A stretch of 64,000 nucleotides of DNA, taken from Planctomycetota bacterium (GTDB taxonomy: Bacteria; Planctomycetota; Phycisphaerae; UBA1845). The notes below the pieces were generated by a model, which was not told the DNA's origin, made no database searches, and saw only the letters and a list, made by a program, of their open reading frames with translations. This document shows, piece by piece, positions 44,380-56,462 of the stretch (the stretch's first letter is position 1; every line of letters starts with the position of its first letter). A program made the translations under genes and the position numbers. Location: positions 33,059 through 97,058 of the forward strand of contig JAUWWQ010000011.1 of assembly GCA_030616775.1 (NCBI GenBank), written 5' to 3'.

Positions 44380-44577
44380 TCACCCATCTTCGTACCCCTC
44401 AATGAATGCCTGTATGGTGCTTTCGCGCCAGCGGATGCTGCGACCGATTCGCCTGTCGGGCTTCGGGAACATGCCGGCCGCAATCCAACGACGCAGGCCG
44501 CGGTCGGAAATGTCCAGCAATGCGCGAACCGACCTAACCGAGAGCAGTCGATCGCACTCGCGCGAAGGATCATGCAT
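44380..44577 (-). CDS. AlpA-like regulator/excisionase
   Basis: A 65-residue protein starting at ATG 44577 with GAGGA at a good distance. The sequence 'LLSVRSVRALLDISDRGLRRWIAAGMFPKPDRRIGRSIRWRESTIQAFI' is a typical AlpA/MerR-type winged helix used by prophages and satellites to switch excision or late genes. Its start overlaps the stop of the upstream excisionase-like gene, so they are translated together. It lies about 110 bases before the initiator gene. Confidence 0.78.
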   Translation of the reverse strand: MHDPSRECDRLLSVRSVRALLDISDRGLRRWIAAGMFPKPDRRIGRSIRWRESTIQAFIEGYEDG

Positions 44578-44755
44578 GACAATTCCTCGTCCTGGGCCTA
44601 CGAAGCGCCTTTTCGACGTCGGCCATGTCGTAGCGAACGGTCGTACGTGTAGGTCGTATGCACGGGATGCGGCCTTGCCGGGTCCACGTCCTGACTGTCT
44701 CCGGCTTGACAGCGAAGCGCTCGGCCACAACTCGTGCGTCAACAAGTTCGGTCAT
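44570..44755 (-). CDS. HTH_17 excisionase-like protein
   Basis: A 61-residue protein from ATG 44755. 'LVDARVVAERFAVKPETVRTWTRQGRIPCIRPTRTTVRYDMADVEKAL' is a MerR-type HTH_17/excisionase domain. The end overlaps the AlpA-like start by eight bases. An array of 10-bp repeats lies just upstream (44821-44860) and may bind this or a related regulator. Together with AlpA it forms the control pair of the replication module. Confidence 0.75.
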   Translation of the reverse strand: MTELVDARVVAERFAVKPETVRTWTRQGRIPCIRPTRTTVRYDMADVEKALRRPRTRNCHA

Positions 44756-44797
44756 CGCACCTATCTCCCATAATCCGCTGGTGATTGTACGGGTGGT

Positions 44798-44860
44798 GAA
44801 GGTGTGCCATCGTGGGCGCAAAAGGTGTGCATAGGTGTGTAAAGGTGTGTAAAGGTGGGC
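44798..44860. repeat. Tandem 10-bp repeats upstream of excisionase gene
   Basis: Four adjacent 10-mers with consensus AAAGGTGTGT (44821-44860) and a fifth copy at 44798-44807. The unit length equals one DNA helical turn. They lie between the end of the winged-helix gene and the excisionase start. Confidence 0.6.
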
Positions 44861-44869
44861 GCCAGCGCG

Positions 44870-45904
44870 TTACGATTTCGGGAGGATGAGGCGGTACCCG
44901 CGACCTTGGCCCTTCTGGCCGGGGAACGAGATCACTTGTTCCCAGAGCTTGTCAGCCTTACGCAGTGCGTAGAGGCTACGGCGAACTCCACCGCCGCCGG
45001 TGATTTCCAATGCATCCTTAGAAAGTCCATCGGGCCAAGCGTCTACCAGAGCCTGCACAGCTCGATATCGCCCTGGGGTCAGGGCGGGCATTGTGTTTCC
45101 AAGAACGGTAACGGGTTGGTCTTCCCCGTGGAGTTCGACTGGTGGTTTATCCGGTTGTGCCTTAGCCTCTGCTTGTGGTGCTGCATCTGTGGCACCAGGG
45201 CTTGCCGGATGAGTGATTCTATCTCGTTTGACGCCATCCTGTATCTCGAGCGTGCCGCCCTTCGCTTGCTTGTGTTCTCGCCCTTCTGCCCCACGCAGAG
45301 CTGTGTCCAAATCCTTCATGTATTGCCTTTTGTGTTGCTCCAAGTCGGCCGGGACTTCACCCGGATCGAGCCCCCCGGTCGTGGCTCGCCGCGCTGGCCC
45401 GAGTAGGAACCGCTCAATGACCTCAACAGAATCCAAGAACGGCGAGACTGAGAACAGCCGAAGCCAATTCCCCCGCTCACCTAATGGCAGCGACAGTTCC
45501 TCATCGGAAGGTGGCTTCTTGCACCACATGAAGGACAGCCACCACGACACCGGATGGGCCGGTTCCACCGGCACCTGCTCGCGGACCGCCAAGGGGAGAG
45601 AGGCCCCGGCTTTGGCAGCCAGTTGTTTGAATACGTCGAAGAACTCGCCCCGTTCTTCCGTCCATCGGTCCCACCGAAGCAGGCGAGTCTGCGCCGCAAT
45701 GCAGTAGACGGTGGCCCGACCCGTTTCCTCGTCTTCCGCAAGGGGGACAGATCCCAGGAGTTCATACCCTGCGCCTAAGAGCTGCTCTTCCTCTGCATGC
45801 CATTCCTCTCGCGTGTACGCCGCCAGGAAAAACGTCTCATCACCGAACTGAGCGTACGCCTCCCGGAACTCCTGCAGCAGTTCGTCAAAAGGGTTATCCG
45901 GCAT
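44870..45904 (-). CDS. Island protein with C-terminal winged helix
   Basis: A 344-residue protein I cannot name. The N-terminal half (1-185) is acidic and Trp-rich ('EFREAYAQFGDETFFLAAYTREEW', 'HPVSWWLSFMWCKKPP'), the middle (190-265) is charged and low-complexity, and the C-terminus (about 270-344) looks like a winged helix ('PALTPGRYRAVQALVDAWPDGLSKDALEITGGGGVRRSLYALRK'). It lies between the defence operon (starting six bases after the small upstream gene) and the replication module. It could be a regulator or a cargo protein. The start ATG 45904 is the only good one. Confidence 0.55.
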   Translation of the reverse strand: MPDNPFDELLQEFREAYAQFGDETFFLAAYTREEWHAEEEQLLGAGYELLGSVPLAEDEETGRATVYCIAAQTRLLRWDRWTEERGEFFDVFKQLAAKAGASLPLAVREQVPVEPAHPVSWWLSFMWCKKPPSDEELSLPLGERGNWLRLFSVSPFLDSVEVIERFLLGPARRATTGGLDPGEVPADLEQHKRQYMKDLDTALRGAEGREHKQAKGGTLEIQDGVKRDRITHPASPGATDAAPQAEAKAQPDKPPVELHGEDQPVTVLGNTMPALTPGRYRAVQALVDAWPDGLSKDALEITGGGGVRRSLYALRKADKLWEQVISFPGQKGQGRGYRLILPKS

Positions 45905-45910
45905 TGAAGC

Positions 45911-46219
45911 CTATCCTTTGCTCGGGCCGATCCGGTTCGGATCGCGGCGATAAGTGCCCCACAATCCACAGCCGGACCGCTCGCCGGTGATCAGCCGACT
46001 TACCGCTCTTGTGGAGTCTGGCGTCCCAACCGCGCGTGCCTGGCCGGGGAGCCATTGGGGTAGGGGCAGGAAGTTGCCCTCGGAGTCGGCGGGTGGGCTG
46101 GGCGGCGGGTCGAGGCGGGTCTGATAGGGCTGGCCGGGCTCGCGGAGCTTGTGCCGATCGGCCATTGTCCAGGACGACACAACGATCGCGTCGCCAGTCA
46201 TCTCCGCATTTGACATCAT
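45911..46219 (-). CDS. Small protein carrying a copy of the methyltransferase C-terminus
   Basis: A 102-residue ORF whose start overlaps the stop of the SF2 helicase gene (ATGA). Its residues about 30-62 ('PYQTRLDPPPSPPADSEGNF' and on) repeat the end of the large methyltransferase protein. The underlying DNA (46042-46137) matches 48546-48641 with about eight differences in 96 bases. The N-terminus and the last 40 residues are unrelated. Either a functional small gene assembled from a methyltransferase 3' end or a recombination scar that happens to be open. Confidence 0.45.
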   Translation of the reverse strand: MMSNAEMTGDAIVVSSWTMADRHKLREPGQPYQTRLDPPPSPPADSEGNFLPLPQWLPGQARAVGTPDSTRAVSRLITGERSGCGLWGTYRRDPNRIGPSKG

Positions 46220-47610
46220 ATGGCCCCCCCGGACTCGAATCGAGCCAACAGCTCGCGCGGTCCCACCAGTGATGTGTCGTCGAACAGGAACACATCAAGG
46301 GGTCCACTCCGTCCGGGCCGCCACATCCGCCCCATGGCCTGCTCAAGTCTCTCCGTGTTTTTGGGCACGTCGTAGAGGACGCAATACCGCAGCCGGAGAA
46401 GATTGAGTTTCTGTGTTGCCGCCTCCGTTGCGACTAGCAACCCCTGTGAAGCGAAGACATCTTCAAGTAGATGGGCACGCTCCTCCACTGGGATTGAGCC
46501 GGTAAGCTGCGTGGAAACGTACCCACGATCTGCCAGCGTAGAGGAGAGATAATCGGCGGTTGCTACGTAGCAGGTAAGTACTGCACTCGTCGAAGTGATC
46601 CGGTCAGAGACTAGACCTTCAAGAAGTCTATTAAGAGCGTTCAGTTTCGAGTCTTCTTCGACTTCCCCGAGCGCGGTGAGCAAATCCTCGACAAGCCCGA
46701 CTCTCACATGAGACTCAGGCAATTGCTGAGTCTGGTGTTCCCACAGCAGCTGCTCACCACCACTGACGTCGGCGTCAAAGGCTGGAAACTTCCATCCGTT
46801 CGTGAGTCCGTCACGCAGCCGCAACAGCGACGCCTCAAGGGCGTAGAGACTGGATCGGGCACAATTCAGCAACGTGAGTTGAAGCATGCGGGGAGAGGAA
46901 GCGGCGTCCAGATGAGCGAGCAAATCGCCAAGTCTATCAAAAACCGCCACCTCTTTACGCGTGTATGAAAACGCGACCGTCTCCTTGCGCAAGGGCACCT
47001 TTAGTTTGCTCAACAAGTCCGCAACGCTTGAGCGCCAATCGGTTGTTACCAGTTCCGGGAGCCAGGCGGGTTGTTCGACGGGCGTAGCACTCATCATCAA
47101 CAGCCGCTTTACCGATCCTGAGTCGATGAGCCGTCTTAGCACATCGTCGCGCCTGCCCGAGAGCAAGTGGCTTTCATCGACGATAACAAGATCCCACGAA
47201 ACACGTGGCAAGCCGTCCGAGATGTCCTCCTGTTTCGCAAAGTCAATACTCATCAGCGCAACAATCGCGTCAGGCCAGGGTGATTGACCGACAGGCGCCT
47301 CTGCCTCCATCTCTCTGTATCTATAGCGATCGACGACCTGAACTGACCCGCTCTTCGTTACGGCGCGGAGGAGATAAGCCTGCTGCTCAACAATGGGTCT
47401 TGGGGCGAGGATCAGCACACGCCTGTTCCGACCCGATGCCAGGGTACGCTCGACAATGTGACTGATTACCGCCGTCTTTCCCGATCCGGGTGGCCCTACA
47501 AGCAGGTGATTCGGAGAAGACCCCGGCTCCGTGAATCTGTCCACAAACTCAGCCTGGAACGGGAGAAGCTCGCCAACGTGCGATTGTCTTGACTCTTGGT
47601 CGTTAGGCAT
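46216..47610 (-). CDS. Superfamily 2 helicase, short defence type
   Basis: About 464 residues from ATG 47610 (preceded by GGGGGTG). Walker A GPPGSGKT at 39-46, a 'VILAP'-type motif Ia, Walker B 'DLVIVDESHLL' (DESH), motif III 'LLMMSATP' and motif VI 'EQAMGRMWRPGR' are visible. The C-terminal helicase half contains 'LLVATEAATQKLNLL'. It is shorter than most SNF2 proteins and lacks extra domains. Its start is a few bases before the end of the CBS-HEPN gene, so the two are coupled. It probably supplies an ATP-driven step to the CBS-HEPN protein or the methyltransferase (inference from order). Confidence 0.75.
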   Translation of the reverse strand: MPNDQESRQSHVGELLPFQAEFVDRFTEPGSSPNHLLVGPPGSGKTAVISHIVERTLASGRNRRVLILAPRPIVEQQAYLLRAVTKSGSVQVVDRYRYREMEAEAPVGQSPWPDAIVALMSIDFAKQEDISDGLPRVSWDLVIVDESHLLSGRRDDVLRRLIDSGSVKRLLMMSATPVEQPAWLPELVTTDWRSSVADLLSKLKVPLRKETVAFSYTRKEVAVFDRLGDLLAHLDAASSPRMLQLTLLNCARSSLYALEASLLRLRDGLTNGWKFPAFDADVSGGEQLLWEHQTQQLPESHVRVGLVEDLLTALGEVEEDSKLNALNRLLEGLVSDRITSTSAVLTCYVATADYLSSTLADRGYVSTQLTGSIPVEERAHLLEDVFASQGLLVATEAATQKLNLLRLRYCVLYDVPKNTERLEQAMGRMWRPGRSGPLDVFLFDDTSLVGPRELLARFESGGAI

Positions 47611-48465
47611 GGGCAGCACCCCCTTTCCCGACGCGTGCGTCAATGATTCGGGATCTCATCAGAATCCATGACCTGGTGTCCCTGAGTTCCTGATGGTCCT
47701 CAATGGTGATTGTCCGGCGGAAATGAAAGATGTCGTTTCGCAACTCACCGACGACTTTCAAGCGAGCCCGCGTCCGGTCACGCGCTCCGCCGAAAACCGG
47801 TTTGAATTGCTCCCAGTGGCGTCCATATCCAATGATCTGAACATAGTCGTTGAATGACATTTCCTCCAACCGAGTTGGGACGGGGTCCGGATCGTACTTG
47901 TCCGTTAAACAAGCTTTCGAGCACTTGGCGAGGTCGGCGTCGTTCATCGCTTCGCGCATCAGCCGGCGTACACTGAGTTCGATTTCCTCCAGCAGAAAGT
48001 ACGGGCTGGCGAATTCGTACAGTTTGCGTACCACATTCATCGCCGTCACGATCCCTTGCAGCCGTCTTGGCTCCCCGATTAGCACTGCATCGTCGCGGTC
48101 GAGCGTCTCGATGATGGCCTGGTACTCGCCATCAATGTGTGTGAACTTCGCCGCATCGAGAATCTCCATCGCCTCCTCGACCGGCAGCTCGACAGGATTG
48201 TGCTTCTTTGGGTCGATCTCGGGCAGTTTCAAGGCTAAGCTCCGATACGAGAAGAGGCCCACCACCTCCTGCCCCGCAACGACAGGGACCTGCGAGAAGT
48301 GATGCTCCTTCATCTGCTGCAAGGCGTCGCCGACTTTCGTTTCGGGGGAAACCGACACGATCTCCTGGTCCACAGGGAGCAAGCGATTGACACGGTGGAA
48401 CAATTCCGTAATCCCCAGGCGGTCATCCGCACCTAAGATAGACAACCTAATGCTCGCTTCGAAGT

Positions 48466-48469
<4 letters not shown>
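47603..48469 (-). CDS. CBS-pair protein with C-terminal HEPN-like motif
   Basis: A 288-residue protein. Residues about 20-150 form a CBS pair ('ETKVGDALQQMKEHHFSQVPVVAGQEVVGLFSYRSLAL', then 'DDAVLIGEPRRLQGIVTAMNVV'), which binds adenine nucleotides. The C-terminal helical part (about 155-285) ends with 'VVGELRNDIFHFRRTITIEDHQEL'. Arg244-x4-His249 fits the RX4-6H motif of HEPN ribonucleases and the Swt1-like HEPN pattern. It overlaps the methyltransferase stop by four bases (ATGA). In a defence operon this suggests a nucleotide-sensing RNase or a structural helper; enzymatic activity is unproven. Confidence 0.68.
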
Positions 48470-53058
<4,589 letters not shown>

Positions 53059-53097
53059 CGCCGTCAGTGTCCGTTCCCAAGGTTCACGGTGCTGGGG

Positions 53098-53556
53098 CTA
53101 GTCAGCTGGTACTGTTCGTCCGAGTCGTCCCGCCAGAGCCGAGTACACGTCTCTCTGGAATGTTGAGTCAAAGCCGCTGATCCAGCCAAGCGGTCGTGTG
53201 GCGAGCCACTGGGCGTCGGTCTTCACTTCCACTTTTGAAGGACCCTTGACGTCGGGGTACTTGACAGTCAGTCGTCCGCGATAACGTTCGTATGAAGCCC
53301 CGACGATGCCGTGCAGCCACGCGGTGCGCAAATAGCCGCTGTCCTTGTCCAGGATCTCGATGTCCCAGTTCCGCGCGATCGTGTCGACGGTCCGTTGCCA
53401 TGCATCGTCGTAGTTGTTGTTCAACCCGTCGCGTAGCTCGATGACTTTCCAGCCGGGCGTGCTTCGGACGAAGCTCCGCGGAGCACACCCGGTCAAAGCC
53501 ACTATCATAAGTGATGCCAACCCGATCCCTACAGCTTTTCTTGTAAACGTGCTCAT
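53098..53556 (-). CDS. Small lipoprotein within the defence operon
   Basis: A 152-residue predicted lipoprotein: 'MSTFTRKAVGIGLASLMIVALTGC' start with lipobox LTGC (Cys24). The mature domain ('IELRDGLNNNYDDAWQRTVDTIARNWDIEILDKDSGYLRTAW') resembles small planctomycete outer-membrane-type lipoproteins, possibly BamC-like in pattern, but no family is certain. It lies 40 bases before the methyltransferase start and 57 bases after the SNF2 gene, all on one strand. An envelope protein in a restriction-type operon is unusual. It might be a bystander or take part at the membrane. Confidence 0.7.
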   Translation of the reverse strand: MSTFTRKAVGIGLASLMIVALTGCAPRSFVRSTPGWKVIELRDGLNNNYDDAWQRTVDTIARNWDIEILDKDSGYLRTAWLHGIVGASYERYRGRLTVKYPDVKGPSKVEVKTDAQWLATRPLGWISGFDSTFQRDVYSALAGRLGRTVPAD

Positions 53557-53612
53557 TCAATCTCTCCTTATCCAAAGGTCTACATACAACATCGCGTTCG
53601 CCACAATGTCCG

Positions 53613-56462
53613 CTACGCGGGCAGATAGACATAGATGCCAAGCACATCGACGGGCAGTTGCGGTTCAATCTCGTACTTGACGCCTGTGAGCCGTGTGGCT
53701 TCGCGGACCCGTCGGTGGGCTTCGAGAATCTCGTCGCCGCGCTGCCCGGCGTAGTCGTCCAAGCGGGGTCGGAGCGAATCGAAGTCGTCGATGACCTTCT
53801 GCACGAAGCCGGTGGCCTGCGCCGGGTCGATGTTGCGGCTTGGCTTGGCGTGGAGGAGCCGCTCCATCTCGTCCGTGTCGGTCATCCATTCGGCTTTGCC
53901 GGGCGCACCACGGTAACCGAGCAGGCGGCAGTCCTCGGCGAGAAGCTGGGTGTCCTCGCCGCCCGTTCGCTTTGTAATAATGTGATACCGCAGCCGAAGC
54001 AGCAGCAACGTCGTCCGTTTCTCGACGGCGGATGTATAGACCACACCGCACCGCTTGGCCGTGCTATCCGCAACCGGATCAAGGGCCGTGTCCATGACAT
54101 GCGCGGCCAGCCCTTCAACGAGCGGATGCGTCCGGGTGAGATGCAAAACGCCCTCATCGACGGGCAACTCGAATTTGGCCTTGAACTGCGGTTTGGACTC
54201 ATCCAGCCCGCAGGCGTCCCGCACCACCCGGAGTGTGTCTCGCAAGTCGAAAAGGGCAAGCCCGTTCTTATTGACGACCGCACCGCCATAGCTCTCAACA
54301 GCAGTCTTGACGAAGCGGGAGACGGTATCGGCCGTGCCAACGGTGCTGCGAACCTCATCCAATTCGCGAGCCACGTCGTCCTTATACTTGTCGAGTGTAT
54401 GCTGCGCGAAAATGGTCCGGCTCTTCTTCTCCCGTTCGCCGGCGTTTTCCCATTCAGAGTGGAGCTGCTCCGCTTCCGGTGTCATGAACTCCTCGAAGAG
54501 CGTCTGGCCGTAGTCGCTTTCACGGAGAAGCAGGGCTTCGAAGAGCGCCTCCGTGACCGTGTTGGCGTTCCGCGGTACTGGCACGGAAACACCAGTTTTC
54601 TTGCGGATTTCCTCGTGCTTGCGGATCAGGACTTCCAGTACGATGCCATCGATCTGGTTGTCGATGCCGTAGAGCATGAGCGATCTGACGATATCGCTCT
54701 TCTGGCCGTAGCGGTCCACGCGGCCATCCCGCTGTTCATGCCTTGTCGGCGACCATGCCAGGTCATAGTGGACAACGGCGTCGAAGTGGGCCTGCAAGTT
54801 GACGCCCTCCGATAGACAGTCCGTTGCCACCAGAACGACCTGCTTGCCATCCAACTTGCATTTTCCCAGCTCGCTCACGCGCTGCTTGCGTTCCTCTGGC
54901 GGCAACAAGCCAGTCACCCACTCGACTTCGACTTTCTTGACGGCCTTACGAAGCTCCTTGGCGAGGTACTCAGCCGTGGCGATAAACCGGCAGAAAATGA
55001 TCGGGCTGAATCCATCTTTGAGAAGCGACTCTGCGATTGCCGTGATCTTCTTGAGCTTGGCGTCCTTCTCGCCGCAAAGGCTGTCGGCCAGCCTGGCCAT
55101 CTCACAGAGCCGGCGACGGGCCGAGGAGGTTTCCGCTTCGTCATAGTCGCTGCTGTCCGCGCCGGGAACCGTGTCCGTGATGTCGCCCTCCTCGTCGATG
55201 TCGACGTCCATGACGGCGCGGCGACCCAGCTCGTCGGCCTCGGCCTCATCTTCAGTGTCAATTCCAGCGGCTCTGGTCCGTAGAGTCGCGGCCGCGGCGG
55301 CCGGGCTGCTGGCAAGGGCACGAAGGAGAGCCAGGGACGCCCACCAGCGTACGCGCTGGCGATACTTGGGAACGTCTCCGGTCGTGTCACGGACTCGCTC
55401 CCGGACGTAGTTGAGCACTTTGTCGAAGAGCGCCTTGTATTCCGGGGTCAACTTGTATGTTTCTTCCTTCTCCTCGCGATCTGGGAATGGCGTGTCGGCG
55501 TCCAGGTAGTTCCGAATGTCCGCGCGGCGGCGCTGGATCAGATGAGCCGCAAGCTGACGGCGGTGACGTTCATTCTCCTTCCCGGAGAGATCGTCCGGCA
55601 GATCGGCGAACCGCCTATCCAGCAAGCTCAAAAGGGAGCGAAAGCTGGCCTCGATGCCGCTGTGGGGCGTGGCCGTAACCAGGATGAGGTTTCGGTCCTG
55701 ATCGGCAGACAGACCTTTCAGAAGCTCGTGCCGGTGATGCTTACCACCTCGGTTCCCTTGAGCTGCCGCGCAGGCATGGGCCTCGTCCACGATCACCAGC
55801 TTCGGGCATGTTCGGAGGAACTCGTCCCGGCGCTTGCTGGACTTGATGTAGTCGGTGGAGACGACCACAAAGGGGAACACGTCGAAAAGCGACTGACCCA
55901 TCCCGCATTGTCGCTCCAACCGACTCACCGTACTCGACAGGACCAATTCCGCTTCGACATGGAATTTATCCTTCAACTCACCTTGCCATTGTTCGGCAAG
56001 ATGCGGCGGGCAAAGGACGGCCAGGCGTGTGTGCTCACCTCGGTCCAGTAGCTCCCGGGCTATCAGGCCGGCCTCGATCGTCTTACCGATGCCGACGTCG
56101 TCGGCGATCAGTAGCCGTATGGGATCAAGTCGGAGAGCCATCATCAATGGGACAAGCTGGTAGGGGCGGGGTTCACAGGCGATCTTGCCGAATGACCGGA
56201 ACGGCCCGGCGCTCGCGCGGAAGCCGAGTCGAACAGCATCCCGCAGCAGACGGCACGAGAGGTGGTCGCCCACGGCGGTTGGGTCGGGAAGATCGAACGA
56301 GGCCGGCTCGACCGCCTCCAGAGGAAGGTAGATGCCGCACACTTCGTCGTCAGTGCCGCCGAGCGGCCGGAGCATGAGGAGGTCGGGATCGTCGCCGGAG
56401 TCCGGAAGGACGACCCACTCGCGCCCGCGACACTTCACCAAGGAGCCAACCGCCTGGGTCAT
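53613..56462 (-). CDS. DrmD-like SNF2-family helicase
   Basis: A 949-residue SNF2-type ATPase. Walker A DDVGIGKT at 121-128, 'LAVLCPPHLAEQW' (motif Ia), DEAH box at 226-229, 'LILVTATPHSG' (motif III), an acidic insertion at about 410-450, 'VVLVATDCLSEGVNLQ' (motif V) and 'QRDGRVDRYGQ' (motif VI). The C-terminal 350 residues are specific for DISARM-type DrmD and related helicases. Its start overlaps the stop of the DUF1998 helicase gene by four bases (ATGA), so both are made together. In DISARM class 1 the pair of DrmD and methylase is diagnostic; here they are separated only by the lipoprotein. Confidence 0.82.
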   Translation of the reverse strand: MTQAVGSLVKCRGREWVVLPDSGDDPDLLMLRPLGGTDDEVCGIYLPLEAVEPASFDLPDPTAVGDHLSCRLLRDAVRLGFRASAGPFRSFGKIACEPRPYQLVPLMMALRLDPIRLLIADDVGIGKTIEAGLIARELLDRGEHTRLAVLCPPHLAEQWQGELKDKFHVEAELVLSSTVSRLERQCGMGQSLFDVFPFVVVSTDYIKSSKRRDEFLRTCPKLVIVDEAHACAAAQGNRGGKHHRHELLKGLSADQDRNLILVTATPHSGIEASFRSLLSLLDRRFADLPDDLSGKENERHRRQLAAHLIQRRRADIRNYLDADTPFPDREEKEETYKLTPEYKALFDKVLNYVRERVRDTTGDVPKYRQRVRWWASLALLRALASSPAAAAATLRTRAAGIDTEDEAEADELGRRAVMDVDIDEEGDITDTVPGADSSDYDEAETSSARRRLCEMARLADSLCGEKDAKLKKITAIAESLLKDGFSPIIFCRFIATAEYLAKELRKAVKKVEVEWVTGLLPPEERKQRVSELGKCKLDGKQVVLVATDCLSEGVNLQAHFDAVVHYDLAWSPTRHEQRDGRVDRYGQKSDIVRSLMLYGIDNQIDGIVLEVLIRKHEEIRKKTGVSVPVPRNANTVTEALFEALLLRESDYGQTLFEEFMTPEAEQLHSEWENAGEREKKSRTIFAQHTLDKYKDDVARELDEVRSTVGTADTVSRFVKTAVESYGGAVVNKNGLALFDLRDTLRVVRDACGLDESKPQFKAKFELPVDEGVLHLTRTHPLVEGLAAHVMDTALDPVADSTAKRCGVVYTSAVEKRTTLLLLRLRYHIITKRTGGEDTQLLAEDCRLLGYRGAPGKAEWMTDTDEMERLLHAKPSRNIDPAQATGFVQKVIDDFDSLRPRLDDYAGQRGDEILEAHRRVREATRLTGVKYEIEPQLPVDVLGIYVYLPA

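Noticed and set aside
44268..44582. 104-codon minus-strand frame overlapping the AlpA-like gene
   Set aside because: It is out of frame with the clear HTH protein, has no protein-like pattern, and only its length in GC-rich DNA makes it visible.
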